This document shows positions 43,372 to 52,446 of a stretch of DNA of 60,694 nucleotides, in pieces. The DNA is from an uncultured Desulfobulbaceae bacterium (GTDB lineage Bacteria > Desulfobacterota > Desulfobulbia > Desulfobulbales > CALZHT01), in NCBI GenBank assembly GCA_945787445.1, contig CALZHT010000004.1, positions 1-60,694 on the forward strand, read 5' to 3'. A program made the translations under genes and the position numbers. Under the pieces are notes generated by a model. That model searched no databases, was not told where the DNA came from, and saw nothing but the letters and a program-made list of their open reading frames with translations. Position 1 is the stretch's first letter. Each line of letters opens with the position of its first letter.

Positions 43372-45483
43372 TTAACTTCCATTGCCTTTGCGGCCATAGA
43401 CGATGACCATTGGTCTACTGCACTGGTTGGCAACATCATCGGCAAGGGAACCGAACAGCTTACGGGGTAAGGTAAATTCTTCAGCGCCAGCCATTAGTAT
43501 CAGATCGTGCTGGGCGGATTCCTGGATAATGGTTGCAAGTCGCGTTTCAGTGGCGACCGCCAGGCAGCGAACAAACGGGAGATCATTGGCAGCAGCCCAG
43601 GCCTGGAGCTTCTTTTCCTGCTGGGTAACTTCATCCAAAGGGATGTCAGGTGGCAGCAGCCGTAACAAACTGATACGGTGCTGCCCCACTGTTGCAAATG
43701 AACAGAGCACCGCTCCCAGGGTTTCCAAGTGTTGGGAATGAATGATGGGTACTAGAATGCGCTCTGTATGGAGCATGCCCACCAAGCGGACCAGTATGAC
43801 CTGGCAAGGAGCATTATTGACAACATCTTCCACAACTTTTTTGAACTCCTGGGGGGAATGCTGGAGCGGATAGCCTATTATGAGGGCAAGAGCATCCTGG
43901 CCGCGGGCACTTTCCACAAGACCATCTGCAACCTTGTCAGTTTCAATAGTAATTGACTGCAGGTCATAACCCATTGTTTTTACTTCTTTGCCGGCCAGGG
44001 TGAAGAGCGGATTGATAGATGAGGATTTTGACGATGAATCCGGGTCTATTGCTGGAGGCAAGATACTGACTGCCATGGGCGCTGCCTTGTGGTAATGGGC
44101 AAGCAGGGTGGCCAGTCTGGCCAATCCTGAAACCGTTTTATAATGCGAGGCGCCGAAGATTATAGAGCCAATGGGCGGTATTGTCGGTTCAAGCTTTCCC
44201 CAGGCCCAGGGTACAAGCTCCACCTCTGTTAAATCATTGGCCAAAGAACATGTATTATTTTCAATATTCTCTGTAGTTTCACCGCATTTTTGTAGAGCAT
44301 ATTTTGTGCTTGCCGGCCCTACCAATTCGGCAAGAAAAACCCCAGCCAGGACTGCAGGAGTGAGAATCTCTCCATAGCTGCTAATGTCCGGATCACTGTT
44401 AATGAGAAAAACAAGGCCGATGGCAATACCGGCTTGGGGAACCAAGGCTACACCCAGATTGGCACGCAACTGCTTCGGCGCTTTAACCAGCCAGCCGCCG
44501 AGATTTGCTCCACAGATTTTTCCTATGCAGCGCAGTAGGAAATATAACAGCCCCAGCCAGCCGGCAACGATCAATGAATTAAAATCGAGGTGGGCGCCGG
44601 CCAAGGTAAAAAATAGGACATGAATCGGTGGTTCAAAGGCATTGAATACCCTGAATAATCTAACATCACGGCGGTCACGATTAACGATGGTGAAACCGAC
44701 TGCCATACCTACGAGAAGAGGGGAAAGTTCCAGCAAGTGGGCCAACTCACCGCTGAGCAGCAGCAAAGCCAATCCGCTGATCAGCATTTCGGCCCGGTTG
44801 CGTAAACGATGCATCAGATCATCTATGATCAGACCGGTTATGATGCCTATTGTCAGGGAAAAAACAATAACCATCAAACTGTGTGCCACAGCACCAGCAA
44901 AAGAACCGCCGGCTGTCCCTGCCAATTGGTGAGTTACGGCCAAGGCAAACCCGAATAGCATGATGGCCATGCCGTTATTGACCGCAACAACCTGCAGGAG
45001 AGTAGTGGTTAACGGACCCACAGCTCTTGTTTCCCGCATAACAAGCAGCGTTGAACCTGGTGCAGTGGCAATTGAAACAGTACCAAGCAGCAAAGAGATC
45101 ACCAGGTAATCAACTCCTTGCCAGCTTTCATCACCGAAATACAAAAAGCGGCTCAGGAGAATTACCCCAAACATGACACAGAGCAAGGTGCCCAAAACCT
45201 CACCCAGGCTGAAGGCCGTCAGAAGCCGGGCGTTCTGGCGTAATCGTTTGATTTCAAGGTGCTCTCCTATGCCCAGAGCAATCAGCATCAGAGCAATCTG
45301 GGTAAAGTGGTCGAGCCGTTCACCGAGCAGGTCGGCACTGACCAGGTTGAACCCGGCCGGTCCAAGCATAAAGCCGGCGCAGATGTAGCCCGTAACTGAC
45401 GGCAGGCGGAGCATCTGGCCGACTTTAGCTATAGCAAAGCCAATGGCAAGCAGGATGGCAAGGGCTAATGTTTCTTCCTGCAT
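43372..45483 (-). CDS. CPA2 cation/proton antiporter with C-terminal universal-stress-like region
   Basis: A 703-residue protein. Residues 1-390 form a Na+/H+-exchanger core with about twelve membrane helices (VTGYICAGFMLGPAGFN, ATAPGSTLLVMRETRAVGP, LRANLGVALVPQAGIAIGL). Residues 420-703 are cytosolic and resemble paired universal stress protein units, ending HDLILMAGAEEFTLPRKLFGSLADDVANQ and RPMVIVYG. It would exchange K+ or Na+ for H+ under control of the nucleotide-binding tail. It is a single gene. Confidence 0.88.
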   Translation of the reverse strand: MQEETLALAILLAIGFAIAKVGQMLRLPSVTGYICAGFMLGPAGFNLVSADLLGERLDHFTQIALMLIALGIGEHLEIKRLRQNARLLTAFSLGEVLGTLLCVMFGVILLSRFLYFGDESWQGVDYLVISLLLGTVSIATAPGSTLLVMRETRAVGPLTTTLLQVVAVNNGMAIMLFGFALAVTHQLAGTAGGSFAGAVAHSLMVIVFSLTIGIITGLIIDDLMHRLRNRAEMLISGLALLLLSGELAHLLELSPLLVGMAVGFTIVNRDRRDVRLFRVFNAFEPPIHVLFFTLAGAHLDFNSLIVAGWLGLLYFLLRCIGKICGANLGGWLVKAPKQLRANLGVALVPQAGIAIGLVFLINSDPDISSYGEILTPAVLAGVFLAELVGPASTKYALQKCGETTENIENNTCSLANDLTEVELVPWAWGKLEPTIPPIGSIIFGASHYKTVSGLARLATLLAHYHKAAPMAVSILPPAIDPDSSSKSSSINPLFTLAGKEVKTMGYDLQSITIETDKVADGLVESARGQDALALIIGYPLQHSPQEFKKVVEDVVNNAPCQVILVRLVGMLHTERILVPIIHSQHLETLGAVLCSFATVGQHRISLLRLLPPDIPLDEVTQQEKKLQAWAAANDLPFVRCLAVATETRLATIIQESAQHDLILMAGAEEFTLPRKLFGSLADDVANQCSRPMVIVYGRKGNGS

Positions 45484-45755
45484 ATTGCCTTCTGGTGATC
45501 TTTAGTGGAAGTTGGGTAGATAATGACAGGCTTAGGATCCATTTATAGGGATATCATTAATTATTGATGGGCGATGCGTCTGGTCTAATAGAGACCAATC
45601 CATATATGTTTACATTCGATTAATTACGTTTGTGCTCTGAATAATTGTACCATCCTTTTGTGGCTTTTTAAAATCTGTTTGGCTCATCTTCCTTCTTTCC
45701 GACTTACACCGCAAGACAAACAAAAAAGGCAACGCACCGTTAATCATTGTGCCCT

Positions 45756-45781
45756 AAAAAAACGGCCTCTTTATGAGGCCG
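45756..45781 (-). terminator. Rho-independent terminator downstream of fbp
   Basis: On the minus strand CGGCCTC-ATAAA-GAGGCCG is followed by seven T. It lies 124 bases past the fbp stop. Confidence 0.85.
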
Positions 45782-45804
45782 GTGGTGGAAAATATATTTG
45801 AAGC

Positions 45805-45826
45805 TCCCCGCGGCTTGCCGCGGGGA
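45805..45826. repeat. GC-rich hairpin (REP-like)
   Basis: TCCCCGCGG-CTTG-CCGCGGGGA, a perfect 9-bp stem in the 3' region of fbp without a T tract. It may stabilise the mRNA end or be a dispersed palindrome. Confidence 0.55.
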
Positions 45827-45904
45827 ATACACTCGCTAATCGTGTTCAAGATGGTTTTGCCAGCTTCGTAAAAGGCACAAAGCAGACAGGCAATGCAGGT
45901 GTAA

Positions 45905-46921
45905 TTATTTTTTGCCTGCCAGGAATTCTTGGACCATATCCACATCGTGTTTGCAGCCGATGATCAGCGGTACCCGCTGATGGAGATCGTAAGGCTCGAT
46001 ATCCAGGATGTCCTGGCATTCGTCGGTAATGGCGCGTCCGCTTGCCTGTTCGGCAATAAAGGCGAGGGGAGCAGCTTCATAAAGTAGACGGAGCTTTCCG
46101 GTTTTTTTGGCCGGGTTTTTGTTGTCCCTGGGATAGAGGAAGATACCGCCTGCTATCAGGTTCCGGTGGAAATCCGCAACCAGTGAGCCGATATATCTTC
46201 CACTATAAGGTCTGCCTGTCTTCTTATCTGTTTCCTTGAGGTATTCTATATAATTCCGCACGGGATCGTCCCAGTAGTGGTAATTACCCTCATTGACGCT
46301 GAAATATTTGCTTTTATGAGGCATCTTGATGTCCGGATGGGAGAGGTAAAACTCGCCAACGCTGGGGTCAAGGGTGAAGCCATGTACGCCTTCCCCGGTG
46401 GAGTAGACCAGCATGGAGCTTGAACCATAGATAATGTATCCGGCAGCAACCTGCTCGCTGCCTTTCTGGAGAAGGTCGTTTTCCGAGCCCGGAGTTCCGC
46501 CGTTTAAGGCCCGGTGAATGGAAAAGATCGTGCCTATACTGACATTGACGTCGATGTTGGACGACCCATCCAAGGGATCAAAGGCAAGGGTGTATTTGCC
46601 TTCATAGCCTTCCGCCACCGGAATGGCGTCTGCCTCTTCTTCTGAGGTCATAACGGAGATGTAACCACATCTGGCCATGCGTCGTTTAATGGTGTTGTTG
46701 GCAAACTCGTCCAACTTCTGGACATGCTCACCCTGGATGTTCATTTTGCCCGACATACCCAGAATATCGGCCAAACCCGCCATGTTGACCTCTGCAGAAA
46801 TGGTTTTAGCCGCTACAATCAGCTCAATCAAAAGGCTTGAGAGTTCGCCGGTGGCTTGGGGATGTATATGTTGGCTGTCAAGGATGTGTCGGCTTACCGT
46901 GATTCCGAGTGGTCTGTCCAT
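45905..46921 (-). CDS. fbp: Fructose-1,6-bisphosphatase class I
   Basis: A 338-residue enzyme that converts fructose-1,6-bisphosphate to fructose-6-phosphate in gluconeogenesis. The metal-binding core is LAFDPLDGSSNIDVNVSIG. The substrate region YSGRYIGSLVADFHRNLI and RLLYEAAPLAFIAEQASG are typical. The length is normal. GAGGA lies upstream of the ATG. It is a single gene followed by a terminator. Confidence 0.95.
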   Translation of the reverse strand: MDRPLGITVSRHILDSQHIHPQATGELSSLLIELIVAAKTISAEVNMAGLADILGMSGKMNIQGEHVQKLDEFANNTIKRRMARCGYISVMTSEEEADAIPVAEGYEGKYTLAFDPLDGSSNIDVNVSIGTIFSIHRALNGGTPGSENDLLQKGSEQVAAGYIIYGSSSMLVYSTGEGVHGFTLDPSVGEFYLSHPDIKMPHKSKYFSVNEGNYHYWDDPVRNYIEYLKETDKKTGRPYSGRYIGSLVADFHRNLIAGGIFLYPRDNKNPAKKTGKLRLLYEAAPLAFIAEQASGRAITDECQDILDIEPYDLHQRVPLIIGCKHDVDMVQEFLAGKK

Positions 46922-47273
46922 GGAGTAGTCCTCAGATTTGGGATGTTTGTTGCTTCTTAGCTTGACATAAGAGGGACAAGCGGCAATAAAGAGTGCCCCT
47001 TTATAATATATTGTCGGCTTCGCAAAAAGGCCGCTTCGCCGACGCTACAACGCTTTAAATTCTCGATTTTTCGTGACGGAAAAATGGCGACAGCGACTTT
47101 TGCGAGTATGTCAATATTGATAAAAAACAAAGAATTAATTTCCGATTAGCATAATACTAAGTAAAATCAGCGTTACGGTCAAACAAAAATATGAGTTGCC
47201 CTTGGGGCAATTTGATTAGATAACGCATAAGACCATTTTTTCAAATGTATATAAAAATTCATCTATATAACTC
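46922..47273. other. Intergenic interval of about 350 bases with repeat debris
   Basis: 46996-47120 carries GTCGGCTTCGCAAAAAGG and GCGACTTTTGCGAGTATGTC, related to the right end of the 136-bp elements. No gene was found. Confidence 0.4.
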
Positions 47274-47344
47274 ATTAGTTTCCATCCGGAAAGTCACAGA
47301 CTTTACGGATGCTGGAACAAGTTGTTTCCAATTCGGAAACTAAT
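47274..47344. repeat. 71-bp short form of the TAGTTTCC MITE family
   Basis: Ends ATTAGTTTCC and GGAAACTAAT are perfect inverted repeats. The interior CATCCGGAAAGTC-CAGACTT and GATGCTGGAACAAGTTG match the 222-bp element at 14326-14547. It ends 8 bases before the MFS start codon and contains the in-frame stop upstream of it. Confidence 0.8.
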
Positions 47345-47352
47345 CAAAAACC

Positions 47353-48669
47353 GTGGCACAATCCAACCAGGATGTAAAAGACAAAACAACAGCCTATCTC
47401 TCTGTGAGCGACTGGCATTCCTACGTTATCCTGTTGAGGAATAATCCTCAGTTCGGCAGACTCTGGCTGGCAGGAGTCATCAGCCATATAGGCAATTGGT
47501 TCAACTACATCGGCATTTTTGTATTGCTTACCAAACTCACAGGCTCAGGCCATGCCATCAGTTGGTTTTTGATTGCCAAATTTATTCCCACCACAATATT
47601 CGGCCCTGCAGCAGGAGTGATTGCCGACCGTTTTTCTAGAAAAACGATCATGATTGCCAGCGATCTCAGCAGGGCTATAATCGTTCTCGGATTTTTACTG
47701 ATTCGCAAGCCCGAGCATGTCTGGGCCGTTTATGTTTTGGCTCTGCTCCAAGAAACAATCTGGACATTCTACGATCCAGCCAGAAGGGCTTCGGTACCGA
47801 ACCTGTGCAGCAGGGAGGAATTGAATCTGGCAAGCGCTCTGGGTGGTGCCACTTGGTCGGTCATGCTTGCCGTCGGCGCTGCTCTGGGCGGTTTCGTCAC
47901 TGCATATCTGGGTTGGCATGCGGCCATAGTAATTGATTCGCTTACCTTCCTTGCTTCCGCCTGGATGCTCACCGGACTCAAGTTGCCTATTGCCGCAGCA
48001 GAGGAAGAAGAATCCGTCAAAAAAGAACCAACCTGGCGAGACTATACTGGGCTGGCGGATTTGGTAGAAGGCAGTAAATACGTTGCAGCCAACCGGGATG
48101 TTGCGGCCTTGCTGTTGGTAAAAAGCGGCTGGGCCCTATCAGGCGGTATCCTCGTCATGCTTACCATTTTTGGGGAACAGGTCTTTGTTGAGCAGGGTCG
48201 GGGAGGTGGAAGCGGTGTCCTTTACAGTATTCGGGGCATTGGTGCTGCCATCGGGCCCATTCTGGCCTGGCGCTTACTCGGTGAAACCAAAAAGGCAATG
48301 TACAGGGCAATCGGTCTTTCGTTTTTTGTCGCGTCCGGGGCGTATATCATGTTCAGTCAGGCCACCGGTTTTGTATCCGCCGCACCATTTGTGTTGATCG
48401 GCCATCTCGGCGGCTCGGTGCAATGGATCTTCAGTACCAACCTGTTGCAAAAGAGGGTGCCGGATCAGTTCCGGGGCCGGGTATTTGCTGCGGAGATGGC
48501 ATTGCTTACTCTGGTCTTAAGTTTGTCTACCTATTTCACCGGCGCGGCCCTGGACCACGGCCTTGACCCCCGCCTTGTCCTGCTGCGGCTTGCCACTATG
48601 TTCCTGCTGCCGGGAACATTGTGGATGGTTTATGTTATGGTGCAATACAAAAAACTGTCCGAGAAATGA
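47353..48669 (+). CDS. MFS transporter (MFS_3 / EntS-like)
   Basis: A 438-residue permease with twelve predicted membrane helices. The start is taken at GTG 47353, since an in-frame TAA lies 12 bases upstream. No Shine-Dalgarno is visible because a MITE abuts the start, so the native leader may have been replaced. The family loop GVIADRFSRKTIMIASDLSRA between helices 2 and 3 is present, as is VPNLCSREELNLASALGGATW. This subgroup exports siderophores, drugs or metabolites; the substrate is unknown. Confidence 0.87.
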   Translation: MAQSNQDVKDKTTAYLSVSDWHSYVILLRNNPQFGRLWLAGVISHIGNWFNYIGIFVLLTKLTGSGHAISWFLIAKFIPTTIFGPAAGVIADRFSRKTIMIASDLSRAIIVLGFLLIRKPEHVWAVYVLALLQETIWTFYDPARRASVPNLCSREELNLASALGGATWSVMLAVGAALGGFVTAYLGWHAAIVIDSLTFLASAWMLTGLKLPIAAAEEEESVKKEPTWRDYTGLADLVEGSKYVAANRDVAALLLVKSGWALSGGILVMLTIFGEQVFVEQGRGGGSGVLYSIRGIGAAIGPILAWRLLGETKKAMYRAIGLSFFVASGAYIMFSQATGFVSAAPFVLIGHLGGSVQWIFSTNLLQKRVPDQFRGRVFAAEMALLTLVLSLSTYFTGAALDHGLDPRLVLLRLATMFLLPGTLWMVYVMVQYKKLSEK

Positions 48670-48919
48670 TCAAGTTTTCAAGTTATTTCTCTGAAATTAT
48701 TGTATATTTCATATTTCAAGACGAGATTGCAAAGAGCTTTAATTTTTGGCGGGAATATAATTGTTTGGGATTTTAATGGTGCATTACAAATTCATTGATG
48801 TATTGTCCCCTGAAGGGATTTCCTCTTTGACGATCAGGGCATACTGTAATCCATTGAAATCAAGTATCACATGAGCAACGTTCCCGACCTTTTATGGTAT
48901 TAAAAAATTTACTGGAGGG

Positions 48920-49978
48920 ATGATGGATCTACAAGAATTAAAGGGGCACAGCAAGGTGGTAGAGGTTGCAGCACTGACTGTTTTGGTGACTTTTTGGGTC
49001 ATCATTCTTAGGACCCTGGATTTTATTTTCATACCGCTCAGTTTTTCCTTGTTGCTCTTTTATGCGCTTGGTATTCCTCTCGAATTTTTGAAACGGTTCC
49101 GAATCCCCAGTTTTTTCCGGATTGTCTTGGTGGTGTTCCTCGTGCTGACGGTTCTTTATCTGCTGATCCGGTTGTTAAGTGTCAACGTCAGGGAGTTTCA
49201 GAACCAGCTTCCTGAATATGAGATAAAATTTTGGGAGTATGCCGGTTATATTTTAACAAGCCTTGATATCAGTACTGAACAGGCCAAGGAAATGTATGCG
49301 GCATTTCTCGAAAACTTCAAACAGGCAGATCTTGCCCCGCTGGGAACCATGGTGCAGCGCGTGGGTAATTCCTTTTTTGCCTTTCTCGGCAATCTTATCT
49401 GGGTGCTGTTGTTCATGGTGTTCATTCTTACCGAAAGAGAGAGCATGTCCCGGCGTCTGATCAAGAGCCTTGGCGAGGAGAAAACAGGCCCGGTGCAGGA
49501 CACGGCCGCCCGGATCAATCTGGCGGTACAGCGCTATCTGGGTTTGAAAACAATGGTGAGTCTGATCACCGGTACCTTGGTCGCCCTGCTGCTTTGGATA
49601 GCAGGCGTGCACTTTGCGCTGATGTGGGGAGTGCTGACCTTTGTGCTTAATTTTATCCCGAATATCGGCTCACTAGTGGCCACGGTACCACCGGTGGCGA
49701 TAACCTTGTTTCAATATGGCTCACCAACCAGGGCCATCATTATTGCTATTCTGCTCACTGCAGTCCAGATGGGAGTGGGAAATATTCTGGAACCAAAGCT
49801 TATGGGTAAGGGTCTAAATCTCAGTCCGCTGGTTGTCCTTCTTTCTCTGCTGTTCTGGGGCTGGATGTGGGGGATAACCGGCATGTTGCTTTCAGTGCCG
49901 CTCACTGCAGCAATAAAGATAGCCTTGGAACAGGTCGAGCAAACAAGGCCGGTGGCGGTTCTCATGAGCAGTGATTAG
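48920..49978 (+). CDS. AI-2E family transporter (PF01594 type)
   Basis: A 352-residue membrane protein with the AI-2E layout. There are two to three N-terminal helices, an amphipathic region (about 100-150), and then C-terminal helices with AARINLAVQRYLGLKTMVSLITG, LNFIPNIGSLVATVPP, ILEPKLMGKGLNLSP and WGWMWGITGMLLSVPL. Members export autoinducer-2 or act as Na+/H+ antiporters; the substrate is not deducible. GGAGGG precedes the start. Confidence 0.88.
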   Translation: MMDLQELKGHSKVVEVAALTVLVTFWVIILRTLDFIFIPLSFSLLLFYALGIPLEFLKRFRIPSFFRIVLVVFLVLTVLYLLIRLLSVNVREFQNQLPEYEIKFWEYAGYILTSLDISTEQAKEMYAAFLENFKQADLAPLGTMVQRVGNSFFAFLGNLIWVLLFMVFILTERESMSRRLIKSLGEEKTGPVQDTAARINLAVQRYLGLKTMVSLITGTLVALLLWIAGVHFALMWGVLTFVLNFIPNIGSLVATVPPVAITLFQYGSPTRAIIIAILLTAVQMGVGNILEPKLMGKGLNLSPLVVLLSLLFWGWMWGITGMLLSVPLTAAIKIALEQVEQTRPVAVLMSSD

Positions 49979-50054
49979 ATATTGCACTATTCCATTTAAT
50001 GGTTACATTGCTTACTACATAAATAATGATTGTATTTTGAGGAGGAAAAAAATA

Positions 50055-50771
50055 ATGGAGAATTTCGGATACGACAACAAAATCTCAGTTGACCAGGCAA
50101 GGGTTGAGGCATCATCTCTGTTTCTTGCCAAGGTCTTTTACTGGATGGCCATCGGCCTGGCCCTCACCGGGGTGGCGGCATTTCTGGTGGTAAGCTCCGC
50201 TGCGGCACAACAGCTTATTTTTGCAAATAAACTCGTATTTTACGGGCTGATTTTTGGTGAATTGGGCCTGGTCATCTATCTTTCCGCCAGGATCCAGAAG
50301 TTGTCGGCCCAGGCAGCTACCGGTCTTTTTATCGCCTATTCCGTCTTAAACGGCGCAACCCTTTCGGCAATATTTTTTATTTATACGACTTCATCGATTG
50401 CGGTTACCTTCTTCGTAGCCGGCGGTATGTTTGCGGCCATGGCAATATACGGCACTGTGACAAAGAAGGATTTAACCAGTATGGGCTCGTTCATGTTCAT
50501 GGGTCTGATCGGTATTATCATTGCCTCAGTGGTGAATCTATTCATGCAGAGCGCCATGATCTCCTGGGTGGTCTCAGCCATCGGCGTTGTTGTGTTCACC
50601 GGCCTTACAGCCTATGATGTCCAGAAATTGCAAAATATTGGCACAAGCGGCATTATGGAAGGAGGCGAGACTGCCATCCGTAAAGGCGCCATTATGGGGG
50701 CACTGGCCCTGTATCTTGATTTTATCAACCTGTTCCTGAGCCTTCTCCGGCTCATGGGTGATCGCAGGTAA
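50055..50771 (+). CDS. Bax inhibitor-1 / YccA family membrane protein
   Basis: A 238-residue protein starting at ATG 50055 with GGAGG nine to ten bases upstream; the longer frame from 49971 overlaps the AI-2E gene and is not used. Seven membrane helices are predicted. The FYWMAIGLALTGVAAF start, GSFMFMGLIGIIIASVVN and TAYDVQKLQNIG near the C-terminus are typical of BI-1 proteins, which leak protons or Ca2+ and interact with FtsH in bacteria. Confidence 0.9.
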   Translation: MENFGYDNKISVDQARVEASSLFLAKVFYWMAIGLALTGVAAFLVVSSAAAQQLIFANKLVFYGLIFGELGLVIYLSARIQKLSAQAATGLFIAYSVLNGATLSAIFFIYTTSSIAVTFFVAGGMFAAMAIYGTVTKKDLTSMGSFMFMGLIGIIIASVVNLFMQSAMISWVVSAIGVVVFTGLTAYDVQKLQNIGTSGIMEGGETAIRKGAIMGALALYLDFINLFLSLLRLMGDRR

Positions 50772-51299
50772 CGATCTTTTTACAAAATGCATTACTACCA
50801 TTAAACCTTCAGCTATGCTGATGGTCCAAGCTTTGCTATGCTTTACACTGGAAGATTTTCAAAATAATTTATTCTAATGCTCCTTTTGAACATGCAAACT
50901 ATATCAATCTGTTCTTTTTCTTTGCTTGCCCGAAAGAAAAAGAACCAAAAAGAAAGGGCAGCCGTTCACTTGGTCCCGCGTTGCGTGACTACCCGAAGTT
51001 TATACCCCCTTGCGGGGTGCTGCTCGAATTGACCGGGCGCTGCGGAACTCGCGTAGTTTATACCCCCTTGCGGGGTGCTCAGACAGTCCTCGCGCTTAAT
51101 CCGGCCAATTCTGTGCTGCTCGGCTGCGTGAAATGGCAATGAAAAAAGCTTGACTGCCGATATTGATTACCCTTTTAGGGTCACATTGTATACCACCTTT
51201 TCTAGGGGGGCGTTAATTTGTTGTTACCTACTTCGTGAGACCTTCTTGATTCAAAATATTTTTATTTTGCGCAACGACGTAATGCGCTGAGTATAAACA
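50772..51299. other. Non-coding interval with two tandem-like hairpin repeats
   Basis: It contains two direct copies of GTTTATACCCCCTTGCGGGG type (50998-51021, 51056-51079) and a TTGCCCGAAAGAAAAAGAACC block that is a frequent dispersed motif in proteobacteria. No gene was found. Confidence 0.45.
50998..51079. repeat. Two direct copies of the ACCCC-GGGGT hairpin family
   Basis: 24-base units 58 bases apart. Read in reverse they match the hairpin modules AGCACCCCGCAATGGGGCAT at 9971-9993 and AGTGCCCCCTTGAGGGGTAT at 34454-34477. Confidence 0.7.
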
Positions 51300-51340
51300 A
51301 AAAAAGGCGGCAGAGATTATTTCTCTTGCCGCCTTTTTTA
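51300..51340. terminator. Bidirectional rho-independent terminator
   Basis: GGCGGCAGAGA / TTCTCTTGCCGCC stem with A-run on the left and TTTTTTT on the right. It serves the minus-strand gene at 51367-52308 and possibly the plus-strand BI-1 gene. Confidence 0.9.
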
Positions 51341-51366
51341 CATAAAAAAGTCTCTTTCTCCGCCTT

Positions 51367-52308
51367 TTATTCTTTTTCACCCATCTGCTGTCTGTATATT
51401 TCCTGAAGATTCAATAATGTTCGCATATACTCCTCTCTGTATACCAAGGTTTCGGAGGCTTCCATTTCTTCAAGCAGTGTCTTGATGTGGGGCCTGATGT
51501 CAATGCCGTATTTGTTGAGGACCCCGGTATTGGCCCTGTCCAGAACCAGGATGCTGTAATACTTTACGAGTTTCCGCACGCGGGAGCCTCGTCTGAACAG
51601 GTAGGCCTGGCCTCCCATTGTATTGAGAAAATAGCTGGAATATTCGTAAAGGTTTTCCAGAGGCAGTTGCATTTCGATTGGCTGTCCCTCACATTCCTTG
51701 CCCATAAGAGACCACTCGTAGAAAAGGGCCATTGTCACCTCGAGCAAGTGGCCCTCTTTGAGGAGCATTTCCTTGATCAGTGCCACGTTGTATTTGCCGA
51801 GGGTTCGGTAAAAATGGGCAGTGTTTTTGAGAATAGTCATGAGGTTTTCCGTCTCACCCACTACCACAGGCTGATTTTTAAATACCTTGTTGACCATGCC
51901 GGTAAAGTGTTTATTCGAACCATCTTTGAGTTCATAGGCCTTGATATATTCCTGCTCATCAAGATAATTGAAGAACTGGTCGATTTTTACTGCTACCTTT
52001 TCGCAGGATTCGGCTTTGGGAACTTGACCTTCAATCTGCAAATCCGCGAGAGGTGAAACCGCTTCTTCCGGTGAAGCATCATCACCGGGACCGCCGGTTC
52101 CATTACCTTTGGTGAGGTCGGCAAGTTCCTGTTCCAAAGTGGCGACCTCCTGCTCCCACTCTTGCCGTTCTTTTTCCATCGCCTTTTTGGTAGACATTTC
52201 AACAAGCTTATTCCAGCTCAAAATCAAGGCAACAGCAATGAGAATGAATACAGCAAGCAATACTTTAATATTGCTTTGCTTCTTTCTGTGGATTCCTTTT
52301 TTTGCCAT
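51367..52308 (-). CDS. Membrane-anchored coiled-coil protein of unknown function
   Basis: A 313-residue protein with a basic N-terminus (MAKKGIHRKKQ), one membrane helix (about 13-33), a coiled coil (about 37-66; EKERQEWEQEVATLEQELADL), an acidic linker and then a mostly helical periplasmic domain (95-313) with C101 and C204. I do not recognise a family. It has its own terminator and a clear single-gene setting. It may be a structural envelope protein. Confidence 0.75.
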   Translation of the reverse strand: MAKKGIHRKKQSNIKVLLAVFILIAVALILSWNKLVEMSTKKAMEKERQEWEQEVATLEQELADLTKGNGTGGPGDDASPEEAVSPLADLQIEGQVPKAESCEKVAVKIDQFFNYLDEQEYIKAYELKDGSNKHFTGMVNKVFKNQPVVVGETENLMTILKNTAHFYRTLGKYNVALIKEMLLKEGHLLEVTMALFYEWSLMGKECEGQPIEMQLPLENLYEYSSYFLNTMGGQAYLFRRGSRVRKLVKYYSILVLDRANTGVLNKYGIDIRPHIKTLLEEMEASETLVYREEYMRTLLNLQEIYRQQMGEKE

Positions 52309-52446
52309 GGGATACGGATATAAAAAAGATTTAAGACAGTTTTAGGATCATAGTCATATAACAGCCGGAATGGTCAAGTACTTTAGCGAAGAAGTATGAC
52401 GAGGTCAAATGAAATTGTGGGCGTATTTTCGATTTCTTATCTCTTT

